Shown piece by piece: positions 1 through 9,283 of a stretch of DNA of 64,000 nucleotides. Under the pieces are notes generated by a model, which saw only the letters and a program-made list of their open reading frames with translations, did no database searches and had not been told where the DNA came from. The first letter of the stretch is position 1, and each line of letters begins with the position of its first letter. Both the position numbers and the translations under genes were made by a program. This DNA is from Echiichthys vipera (Eukaryota > Chordata > Actinopteri > Perciformes > Trachinidae), in contig OY829646.1 of assembly GCA_963691815.1 (NCBI GenBank), positions 6,103,152 through 6,167,151 of the forward strand, read 5' to 3'.

Positions 1-1975
1 AGGTGGAAGTAGGAGGTCTTGACGATGGAGCGGACGTGGTGATCAAAGGAGAGCGTGGGGTCCAGGATAACACCAAGGTTGCGTGCAAGGGGGGAGGGAG
101 AAATGATTGAGCTGTCAATGGTAAGTGAGATGGGTCCGGTTTTGTTTAAAGTGGATTTGGTGCCAATGAGGAGGAGTTCTGTTTTTTCGCTGTTGAGTTT
201 GAGGAAGTTCTGGGACAGCCATGTTTTTATTGCAGAAATGCAGGTTTCAATGTGGTTGAGTGGAAGATTTTGGGTGGGTTTGGTGCGGATGTAGATCTGG
301 GTGTCGTCAGCATAGCAGTGGAAATCGAGGTTGAATGAGCGGATGAGGTGACCAAGGGGGAATAGGTAGCAGATGAAGAGAAGGGGGCCAAGGACTGAGC
401 CTTGAGGGACCCCCTGCGAAACAGGAGAGAGGGTGGATGTGTGGCCGGAGAGGGAGACGAACTGTTGCCTGTTGGTGAGGTAGGAGGTGAGCCAGTCGGG
501 ATGGGATGGAGTTGGTGGAGGAGTTGCCAACAGTGGCAGTCAGGGAGCTGTTGATTTGGGAGATTTTATTGTTAAAGGCGAGGAGGAAAGAGTTGCAGAT
601 GTCGGGTGACGAGGGAGGGTTGTGGTCTGGGGGTTGGAGCAGTTTGTTGACGGTGGAGAACAGGATGCGGGGGTTCCTGTTGGTGCTGTTGATGAGGGTG
701 GAGAAGTGGGCGGATTTGGCAGCGTGGAGAGCATCACGGTAGGAGGAGATGTGGTGTTTGTAGGCTTCAGCGTGAACGGTGAGGTGGGTTCGTTTGAGGA
801 GTCGTTCGATTTGTCGGCCGGTCTGTTTCATGGTGCGGAGTTCGGGGGTGTACCAGGGGGCAGAGCGGGTGAATGAGACAGAGGACGTTTTCCAGGGGGC
901 AAGGGAGTCAAGTGAGTCAGAAAGGATGGAGTTGAGCATGGTGGCGTAGTCATCAGGGGAAGAGGGGGCAGAGTCGGGGGGGGAGGCAGAGGATATGAGC
1001 TGGGAGAGGGAGAGTGGATTGACTGATTTGATGTTACGGTAGTAGATGGCACGCTTTTTGGGATTGTGGGGGGAGGGTAGAGGGGCGGAGAAGATGATGC
1101 AAAGGTGATCAGAGAGGGGAAAGGGGAGGGGATGTGGGTTAGAGACGGGGAGGGAGGCAGAGCAGATGATGTCGAGGATGTGGCCTTTGGTGTGGGTGGG
1201 GAAGTCAACATGTTGGGTTAGGTGGAAACAGTCAAGAAGAGAGAGGAAGTCAGATGTCAGTGGGGCGTTGGGCTGATCGATGTGGATGTTCAGGTCACCG
1301 GTAAGTAGGAGGCGGGGAGAGAGGGAGGACGCAATAGTGAGGAGGTCGGACAGATCAGAGAGAAAAGATGGGTGTGGCTTCGGGGACGGTAGATTAGAAC
1401 AGCAGTGATAGAGTTGGGAAGGGAGAAGGCAAGGTGTTCGAAGGATGAGATAGATGGGAGGTTGAGATTGAGTTCAGTGATGGTCAGGGATTGTTTATGG
1501 AGAACGGCAACGCCTCCCCCTCTGCCGGAAAGGCGGGGTTTGGCGATGTAGCTGTAGTTGGGAGGAGTGGCTTGGTTGAGAGCGTAGTAATCCAGCGGCT
1601 GTTGCCAGGTTTCACAGAGGAGGAGTAGATCGAGGTTATTGTCCAGTAACAGTTCAGATATAACAGGTGATTTGTTGGAGAGGGAGCGACAGTTCAGTAG
1701 CGCAAGGGAGATGGATGGAGGAGCGGGGGAGGGGGAGCGGAGGTTGTTGAGGTTGGCAGTTCGGGAAGTGTGAAGTAGCAGAGGTGAAGATCCAGGGTGT
1801 AGATGGGTCAGTAATGGTGAAAGGAGGCAGGTAGGATGTTGGCAGTGGCTAGCATCTGGGTAGCTAGAAGCTGGTAGGCAGTGAGTTGTGTGGGCGCAGC
1901 AGTAAACCAGGGGTTGAAGTCGGTGGAATGGGTGGTGTTGGTTGGCCCGGACCGTTCCCGGTCCGGGCATTGCCG
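1..1975 (-). mobile_element. L2-clade non-LTR retrotransposon, internally deleted, cut by window start
   Basis: Read on the minus strand, this is a LINE that continues past position 1. From about 1,780 to 1,380 it encodes the start of an AP-endonuclease domain (LLNCRSLSNKS, then a LLLLCETW motif with the catalytic Glu, then RLSGRGGGVAVL). About 939 to 510 encodes the linker before the reverse transcriptase (a WYTPELRTMKQTGRQ-type stretch). From about 490 down to 1 it resumes inside the reverse transcriptase, with LTNRQQFVS, GVPQGSVLGPLLF and the catalytic CYADDTQIYI at roughly 300-420, then LNSEKTELL. The RT block holding the first catalytic Asp is missing between the two parts, with the join near 490-510, so this copy is dead. 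Frameshifts also break the frame between about 1,290 and 830. Clade assignment rests on motif resemblance to fish L2/Maui elements. Confidence 0.8.
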
Positions 1976-2815
1976 TGTCAGCAGTTAGCCAGGCGAGCTG
2001 ATGGAGAATGGGGATTCCCCCCAGGTTTGCCTGCTTGGTGGTGGTAAGCTAGGCAGACAGCTAGGCTACCGCTGACGAGCAGGAAGGGAGTGGGGGATCC
2101 CCCCCTGAACGCCGGCAAGATAGCTACACAGCTGAGCTAATGTTTTTAGCGGGGCACTCAGCTAGGCTGCGTCGGACGGACTGGCAGGGAGTTTGGCTAA
2201 TGTTATTAGCAGCAGACGTAGCGGGACGGTCACAGGTTGCCACATACACCACCACAAGCACACGACTTACTCACCCCGGTCCAGAGCAGGCGGTCCACAC
2301 AGACAGGGAGACACAGGCTGACGAAGTGAAGGCGAGACAGATAAATCCAGAGGCGGAGCTAGCTAGCCGGCTAGCACAGCTGATAGTCCGGGAGCGTAGG
2401 AGCGGGTGAGGGAAACGAGCGGAGCCAGGTCCAGGGTGAGCGAGCGAGCCGCACACTCGGAGACACGGGGAGATCCAGTGGAGGAGAAGCGGATAGGTCC
2501 AGTGGTGGAGGATGTTTAGCCGGCTGGCAGTTAGCTAGCTGGCTAACACAGCTGGTAGTCCGGGAGTGGGGGGAAGCAAGCAGAACTGCGGGGAGGCGAG
2601 ATGAGGTGAGAGACGCTGGCGGTTGGACGGCTAAACTGACACTGAGACGAGGGGATAAAAATAAACCAAAGAAAGAAGAGACAGATAGACACGAAAAACA
2701 TTGGACGGAGACAGGGATAGAAGCGGCAGTCAACAAGCCAGACGCCAGCAGTGCTCTAAACCGGACGAAACATCTTGCGAGAACGAGAACGAGGATCAGT
2801 GTGACTGAGCCCTAA
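1976..2815 (-). repeat. GC-rich repetitive leader, probably the 5' UTR of the L2-like LINE
   Basis: No credible gene. The stretch is rich in short CTAGC/GGCTAAC words and contains a diverged internal duplication: a block ending in CACAGCTGATAGTCCGGGAG near 2,370-2,400 recurs as CACAGCTGGTAGTCCGGGAG near 2,547-2,566. It lies directly upstream, in the element's own orientation, of the LINE coding remnant. A 5' UTR with monomer-like repeats is the simplest reading, but this is inference. Confidence 0.4.
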
Positions 2816-2819
2816 TCTA

Positions 2820-3668
2820 GCCAGGTTAGTGTGTGGGATGTCTGACTGACTGAGTGGTGTCTCAGATCCCTTCCATTCACTGAGTGATTCCCCTTTTAGG
2901 AATTCTTGCAGGGCAGAAACCTCATCAGACAAATCATCTTCGTTGATGGACAAATTGGGGCATTTTTCCTGCAGTGTGGCTGTTGCCCTCTGGATCTCTT
3001 CACGCTGAGGTTTCTTTTTTAGAAGGAGACAGTGTAAGTTATTCAAGTTGTCTGCATGCTTTCCCCAAGCTTGCAAGTAGCTCACAGCCGTTGTAAAAAA
3101 GAATTTGAAATTTTGAGAACGTTTTCTTGAGTGATTTCTGCATTTTCTACAAGTTCCCTCAAAAGTCCTCTGGCCAGCACTGGAATGAAGCCGTCATCAC
3201 ATCTTGCTGTCAGTTTTACCTCCAAATCTTTCAGGACTGCAGCTGACTCCACAGCACAACGGTCCTGGCCTTCAAGCTTCCTAATCGTGTCACTGAATAT
3301 AGTCAGGTTTCCATGGGCAAAGGTCAGCAGCAGTTCAGTCAGTTGATATTCAAACATTCTTTTCAAGACAACAGGGCATTTTTCTTCAGAAAGGAAAAAT
3401 GCTTTCAGCGGTGCATACATTTTCAGCACTCTCTCAAGAGCAGGCAGCAGAGCACATTGTTGTGTCCCAAGATATTGTGATACTCTTGGCCAACAAACTC
3501 ACAAAAGCTATTCAGTCTTTCCTTTTCTCTAACAATGAAAATATGAAAATATTTTTGTGAGCAGGTACTCGACATCAATGGGAACAAGATCCAAAGCTGT
3601 TCTGGTTGCATTATGGATAATGTGAGCAGGACAACCAAGGCCAATCACCTCCCGGTGCAGACAAAAAG
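2820..3668 (-). mobile_element. hAT-like transposase remnant (C-terminal half)
   Basis: Three overlapping minus-strand frames read as one broken protein. They run from GCPAHIIHNATRTALDLVP (a hAT-type Cys/His motif, near 3,600-3,640) through KERLNSFCEFVGQEYHN and ARCDDGFIPVLARGLLREL to SYLQAWGKHADNLNNLHCLL and a C-terminal acidic helix near 2,900. Frameshifts separate the parts near 3,425 and 3,085. The protein type resembles the large hAT/ZMYM-like transposases of fish genomes. No intact catalytic core is visible. The upstream side is interrupted by an L2 fragment at 3,669-4,135. Confidence 0.6.
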
Positions 3669-4135
3669 TAACACCCAGATTCCTTACTGTGGTGCTGGAG
3701 GACAACACAACATCATCCAGATTAACAATGTCTTTAGCTATTGAGTTTCGGAGGCCTTTGGGGCCAAGTACAATGACCTCAGTTTTATCTGAGTTTAACA
3801 TCAGAAAATTGCAGGTCATCCAGATTTTTATTTCCTTAATGCACATTTGAAGTTTATCTAACTGATGGGTTTCATCTGGTTTGATCGGCAAATATAATTG
3901 GGTATCATCAGCATAACAATGAAAGTTTATGGAGTGCTTCCTTATAATATTTCCTAAGGGAAGCATATATAAGGTGAATAGAATAGGTCCAAGGACAGAA
4001 CTCTGTGGGTATCCGTGGCTAACTTTAGTGTAAATGGAGGATTTGTCATTAACATGTACAAACTGAGATCTATCTGATAAATAAGACTTAAACAAGCTTA
4101 ATGTACAAACAGACAAGTCTAGTTCAAGCTCACAA
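3669..4135 (-). mobile_element. L2 LINE reverse transcriptase fragment lodged in the hAT-like remnant
   Basis: The minus strand encodes the RT segment FKSYLSDRSQFVHV, a degraded GVPQGSVLGPILF box (read here as GYPQSSVLGPILF), CYADDTQLYLP with both catalytic Asp residues, LNSDKTEVIVLGP and TVRNLGVTF. At about 3,668 the reading frame passes without a stop into the hAT-like motif GLGCPAHIIHN. The fragment lacks the 5' RT motifs, the endonuclease and the 3' UTR, so it is a truncated copy. Confidence 0.75.
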
Positions 4136-4410
4136 AATAAATGGGTTCATACTACACAACTTACCTTAACACGGTCGCCTTCCTCTGTCTTCTGCTCTTC
4201 ACCCAGAAAAAGGAAACAATTTTGCCGCGTTGTCTGTTTCCGGGTACCGCGACGTAACGTCAGGACATTAGTTTAACTGGCTACCGTAATAACTGGAGTT
4301 TGCGTCTGCCCGCAAATTTTTTTTTCTCCCATTCAAATCGGGTAAATTTTTTTTGGGGACAGTTTTAACCGGGTACAGGACGGCCTAATCGGGGACTGTC
4401 CTCGGGGTTA
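4136..4410 (-). mobile_element. Possible 5' end of the hAT-like element
   Basis: Non-coding. On the minus strand it starts with GGGGACAGTCCCCGATTAGG, followed by a second CTGTCCCC word about 35 bp later. That is a terminal-type arrangement expected at the outer end of a DNA transposon. It lies upstream, in transposase orientation, of the hAT-like remnant and L2 insert. No partner terminus or target duplication was found, so the outer boundary is a guess. Confidence 0.3.
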
Positions 4411-4635
4411 CCTTGAATTATGCTTTGTTCAAGCCCACTCCGAATATGGATACGAATAGTTCATATGGTAAACAGATACAGATAATGCTCCCTCATCCCT
4501 ACTGTTTTGGCTCTTTAAAAACGCAGGAGGACTTACCGGGGGTAGAAATCTTTGTGTTCCCGAGTCCATGCCCGAGTGCAAAGCATGAAGCAACACGAAA
4601 AACTACAAAAAAACAATAGAAAAAAATATTTGACA

Positions 4636-4935
4636 CAATGCACAAAAAGTGTAAGCAGAAGAGGTGTGTCGCTGCTGGAGCCTTACACTGGGCTCTACGG
4701 AGACGGGACCTAAGCTGCCAGAGATGTTTCTCTACAGCTCTTTTTAGCCGCGCACCCTCCTTCTCCTTCCCAACACTCGATTTTGGTAGGGTCGAAAATT
4801 ATGCCAGCATACATTTTTTTTAGATAGTTATGAGCCCTTTGATTGGTATTCACAAAACATTTTTGAAGCTGGTCTCCTCTTCCCCGCACGTATAGGACTG
4901 AATGGGCGAATGCGCTTCTGGGCACAGGGCAGCTA
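4636..4935 (+). repeat. Dispersed repeat, left arm of an inverted pair around the Rex1-like LINE
   Basis: This block is clearly similar to the reverse complement of 7,985-8,250. Shared words include ACTGGGCTCTACGGAGACGG, GGACCTAAGCTGCCAG, GATTTTGGTAGGGTC and GCTTCTGGGCACAG, in the same order. It is a fish interspersed repeat of unknown class. No coding capacity. About 600 bp of unassigned sequence (4,936-5,560) separates it from the SINE. Confidence 0.65.
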
Positions 4936-5564
4936 ACCTGACTATCACCAGAGCCGTTCTCTGGTGTTCTTTTAAAAAATAAATATTCTCTTGATTGGAC
5001 AACACGGATGAAACAGCAGCATCCATGTTGACGCCTGCTTCCTCGATGTGAGCCACCACAGACGTTTCTCTGCTACATCACATCGATAAAACCCCGCCTG
5101 GCGGTGCTGATTGGCCTGACCATATTTTGCAGACCCTGAAGTCACTTTCCTATGGAGCGAATCCAGATGGTTGAGTGGAGCTAGGCGGAGCGAAATTCAT
5201 CTGGCGAGAGTCAGGTTACAGGGCAGCCCCACAAGCGAGTGTTGCAGAACCGTGCTTGGCCACTAAGCCCATGCGGGGCACACACACACACAAACATACT
5301 CATACGATGTGGAAATAAAAAAATCAACACTTCATATTTAAAAATCCCTAGACTATCGTGATCAAAACTATTGATCTGAAGCTCTATGCTGACGCTGTCC
5401 TGTAAGTAGTTTGATGATAATGTAGATCTTAATACTGTCGGATAATCAGCCAACACCACATAAACACCTGTTACCTTGTGTGAGAGATTCTTAAAGGTTT
5501 TCATATTTCGAAATCATCAGAGTAGAGTAGAAGTGAAAGCTGACCTCCTCCCTCAATCTAGCCG

Positions 5565-5755
5565 TGAAAGGCTGTGGTCTAACCAAGCCCCCACTAGGCA
5601 GAGAGTCGTCCTCCAGTCGAGAGATCGGCGGTTCGATCCCCAGCTCCCCCGGTCCGCATGTAGAAGTGTCCTTGACACACTCACCAGATACTCACTCACC
5701 CAAATTGCTCCCTGTGCTGCGCATGGGTGTGTAAATAAGGTGTGCATGGTAAAAT
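5565..5755 (+). mobile_element. tRNA-derived SINE
   Basis: The head is tRNA-like. It has a box B match, GGTTCGATCCC, at about 5,631-5,641, preceded by AGTCGTCCTCCAGTCGAGAG, which resembles the anticodon-variable region of a tRNA. After it comes the GAAGTGTCCTTGACACACTC body word seen in many fish SINEs. The tail runs into AT-rich sequence and an (AGAAT)n run at 5,755-5,770 that also marks the 3' end of the LINE next door. Not a functional tRNA gene: there is no complete cloverleaf. Confidence 0.65.
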
Positions 5756-5759
5756 AGAA

Positions 5760-7870
5760 TAGAATAGAATGACTTTAATGATCCCAGTGTGAATTGGAGA
5801 GGGTGGAGAGGATGATCCATGATGGATAACAGTTTTTTCAGTGTCCTCCTCTCCACCACAGCCCCCAGAGTGTCCTGTCTGCAGCCAATCACAGAGCCAG
5901 CCTTCCTGATCACTTTGTTGAGTCTGTTGGTGTCGCTGGCTCCAATGCTGCTTCCCCAACAAACCACAGCAAAGAAAAGTACACTGGCCACCACAGACTG
6001 ATAAAAGATCTCCAACATCTTGCTGCACACGTTGAAGGATCTCAGCTTCCTCAGGAAGTAAAGTCTGCTCATCCCCTTCTTGTAAACCGCTTCAGTGTTA
6101 GATCTCCAGTCCAGTCTGTGGTTGATGGTAACACCCAGGTGTTTGTAATCCTCCACCGCCTCCACATCCTTTCCCAGAATGCACAGATGTTGAAAAGTCA
6201 TGTTCCTCTTCTTCCTGAAATCTATCACCATCTCTCTGGTCTTGCTGATGTTCATCCGCAGGTGATTCTGTCCAGTCCACTTCACAAAGTTGTCTAGCAG
6301 TGCCCTGTACTCCTCCTCCTGTCCCTCACTTATACACCCAACAACAGCCGATTCGTCAGAAAACTTTTGCAGGTGACACGACTCAGTGTTGTATTGAAAG
6401 TCAGTGGTGTATAAGGTGAACAGGAAAGGACAGAACAGTACAGTCCCCTGTGGAGCTCCTGTATCACTAACCACCACATCAGACAGAACACTGCCCATAC
6501 GGACAAACTGTGGCCTGCCTGTCAGGTAGTCAGTAATCCAGGAGATCATTGTGTCGTCTACTCCCATCACCCGCAGCTTCTCCCCCAGTAGCAGTGGCTG
6601 AATGGTGTTAAAAGCACTGGAGAAATCAAAGAATGTGATTCTCACAGTACCTCCTCCACCATCCAGGTGCAAATGGGCTCGTTGCAGCAGGTAGATGACA
6701 GTGTCATCAACTCCCAAGTGGGGCTGGTAAGCAAATTGCAGAGGGTCTAGCAGGGCTCTCACCTGCGGCATCAGGTTGACCAAAACTAGTCTCTCCAGCA
6801 CCTTCATGACGTAAGATGTGAGGGCCACTGGTCGATAGTCATTGAGGTCTGATGGTGTCGACTTCTTTGGAACAGGAATTAGGCAGGAAGTCTTCCAGAG
6901 CACTGGTATTCTCTCCTGACCAAGGCTCAGGTTGTAGAGGTGTTGTAGTACAGGAGACAGCTGGCGGGCACATGTCTTCAGGATCCTGGGGCTGATACCG
7001 TCAGGGCCTGCAGCCTTATGCTGGTGGAGTCTCTCCAGCTGTCTCCTAACCTGGCCTGCAGTCACAGTCATGCAGGGGAGGCTGCTGGTGTCTTCAGTGG
7101 AGGACGTGGAGGAGGAGGTGAAGATGGAGGAGGAGGAGGCAGAGGAGGAGGTGGAGGAGGAGGAGAGGTGCTGTAAAGGAGAGCTCACAGCAGGGGATTG
7201 AGGGGGGAGGGGAGGAAGCATTTGGGGCAGTGAGGGTGTGTGGGGGTCTGGAGGTGTCATGGAGACGACAGAAGGCTGTGAGCTGAACCTATTGAAGAAT
7301 CTGTTCAGCTCGTTTGCCCTCTCCAGGCTGCCTGATGACTGTCTGCCGCTCACCTTACACCCAGTGATCTGCTTCATACCAGTCCACACATCCCTCACAT
7401 TGTTCTGCTGGAGTTGGGCCTCCAGCTTCCTCCTGTAGGCGTCTTTACAGGTCCTCAGCATACCCCTGAGTTCATGCTGCACTTTCCTCAGTTCTTCCCT
7501 GTCTCCAGACCTGAACGCCCTCTTCTTCTTGTTAAGAAGAGATTTCAGGTCATTGGTGATCCACAGCTTATTATTAGAGAAGCAGCTCACAGTCCGGGTT
7601 GGCATGGTGGTGTATTCACAGAACCTGATGTATTCTGTGATGCAGTCGGTCATGCTGTCCAGATCCTCTCCATGTGGCTCAACAAGTGCATCCCTGTCTG
7701 TCGACTCAAAGCAGTCCTGTAGTGCGACAGCGGCCTCCTGAGTCCACCTCCTAACGCTCCTAGTGTGGACAGGCTGCCACTGCACAAGGGGAATATACTT
7801 AGGGGTCAGCAGAACCAGGTTGTGGTCAGATCTTTCGAGAGGGGGGAGGGCTGTGGGACTGTCTCTGGTG
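5760..7870 (-). mobile_element. Rex1-like (CR1-group) LINE, 5'-truncated, long open RT frame
   Basis: One minus-strand frame stays open for 775 codons (8,019-5,692). The retrotransposon part begins near 7,860 with PLERSDHNLVLL, the SDH-type end of an AP endonuclease. Then follow the linker (VWTGMKQITG), a low-complexity Ser/Pro stretch, and RT motifs: HKAAGPDGISPRIL, KTSCLIPVPK, DYRPVALTS, ITFFDFSSAFNTI with the first catalytic Asp, and GAPQGTVLFCPFLF. In the catalytic box the expected FSDD reads FSDES, so the second Asp is Glu. The end is LRSFNVCSKMLEIFYQSVV, typical of fish Rex1-like elements. The 3' end is an ATTCT microsatellite at 5,755-5,770. The endonuclease is mostly missing. The first ~60 codons of the frame belong to flanking repeat, not to the LINE. 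Confidence 0.8.
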
Positions 7871-7984
7871 GGGCAGGGAAAAGTGGTTGAAGATGAATGA
7901 ATGAATGTTTGTGAGAGTGAGTAAGTGAGTAAGAGAAGGAGAGCCACCATGGGCTTAGGGATACTGCAGCACTCGCCTGTTTGT

Positions 7985-8250
7985 GTGGCTGTGCTGTGCC
8001 CAGAAGCACATTCGGCCATTCACTCCCATGCATGCGGGGAAGAGATTTTTTTCTGGGATACCCTTCTAATTATCTTGAGAATTGAGAAAATAGGGGAAAA
8101 ATTTATATGGCCATAATTTTAGACCCTACCAAAATCAAGTGATGGGCAGAAGAGCGGTGGTGAAACACCTGGCAGCTTAGGTCCCGTCTCCGTAGAGCCC
8201 AGTGCAAGGCTTCGGCAGATACACAACTCTTCTGCTCACACACACTGCAC
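7985..8250 (-). repeat. Dispersed repeat, right arm of the inverted pair
   Basis: Reverse-complement counterpart of 4,636-4,935, with the same order of shared words. It includes TTTGGTAGGGTC at about 8,126-8,137 (complement) and GGTCCCGTCTCCGTAGAGCC near 8,180. The arms look clearly diverged, so this is an old pair or two independent insertions of one family. Confidence 0.65.
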
Positions 8251-8675
8251 ATTAAACCATGCCATTATACCATGAAAATATAATTTTTCGAGATTTTCAA
8301 TAGAACTCTATGGGTACATATTGGTGATATTTACTTGATTAACAATAAGTTTATTGAGAATACTTAATCTCATAATCTGAATGTGAGTCAATTGGTTCTC
8401 TGTGTAAGTTCTCTGTGTTTTTTAAATGAATTAAACATATTCATTTTTATAAATTTTTCTTTATTCATTTTCTTTATCAAATATTTCATTTGATAGTCAC
8501 GCTTTTGATCCAATTACCCTAGAGTACCTACATAACTCATATGAATGATGCCATCACTGAAATATGTCAATTTCCCTGAACACTAACTAAAAAGTGGTAG
8601 TCATTTTCATCCACATCATACAGTCCTAATACCTTTTTTATTTTTATTTATTTATTTGTGTTTGATGTTTAATTT
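8251..8675. other. AT-rich stretch with no recognisable feature
   Basis: Strongly AT-rich, including TTTATTTTTATTTATTTATTTG near 8,637. No open frame of note, no splice-linked coding sequence and no repeat that I recognise. Confidence 0.6.
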
Positions 8676-8679
8676 CTAG

Positions 8680-8765
8680 ATTGTGGGAGGAAATCGGAGC
8701 GCCCGGAGTAAACCACAAAGGGGGAAAAGCGAACTCCACACAGAGAGTTCTGGCCAATCAGAACC
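8680..8765. repeat. Short fragment of a common fish interspersed repeat
   Basis: GATTGTGGGAGGAAATCGGA, then GCGAACTCCACACAGAG. This matches, from memory, the widespread fish motif in which 'gtgggaggaaaccggag' is followed by 'aactccacacag'. Only the core remains. Confidence 0.5.
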
Positions 8766-8955
8766 TGCCTGTGAGTCATTAGTGTGCACCACTAATGATG
8801 TCCAGAAAAAAAAGAAATAAAAGAAGAAGAAGAATATGAAGATATAGAGGAAAAGAGGGAAATAGAGAAGGAATGTAGAGGAGTGATGTGTCGACATTGA
8901 AGGTCGGCCATTAAGGCCTCCTGGGCAGCAGCTTCATGCGCTCCTAGCGACGGAT

Positions 8956-9261
8956 TTATATGCCTGGTGTGCGCAGGGGCATATTTGGGCTTGTTGCATT
9001 CCAAGTGCTGCTTGGTGGCCCTTGTGTGAGCTTTGCTGTATCTGGAGAATGATTGGGATGGGACAATGGGTGGGTAGGTTGGCTCCAGATGGCTCCATCA
9101 TACTGGTTTCTTTGTGGCTCAGCTGCAGCTCGTTGAAATTCTTGGTTCCTCTGGAAAGTGCCGCCATCTTGTTCAGCCAATTCCTTTGATATTTTCACCT
9201 CTTCTCTCAGACTCATTGTGGCAGCCTGCTTCTTCTTACTGACTGCCAATCTGTCCGTCAC
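8956..9261 (-). other. Downstream open frame, possible 3' continuation of the coiled-coil gene
   Basis: Just past the stop of the coiled-coil frame, a different minus frame reads ILLKEIVTDRLAVSKKKQ, then MSLREEVKISKELAEQDGG and about 60 further residues. The first part looks protein-like and basic/acidic, similar in flavour to the upstream gene. A frameshift in the G-rich run near 9,285 or a short intron could join them. It could equally be 3' UTR. Confidence 0.25.
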
Positions 9262-9283
9262 AATTTCTTTTAGTAATATTCCC

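Noticed and set aside
5575..5650. tRNA gene
   Set aside because: Box B is good but the acceptor stem and a full cloverleaf are missing, and it has a SINE body and tail.
5819..7741. Plus-strand frames across the Rex1-like LINE
   Set aside because: Antisense shadows. Their translations carry no motif, while the minus frame carries the whole RT motif series.
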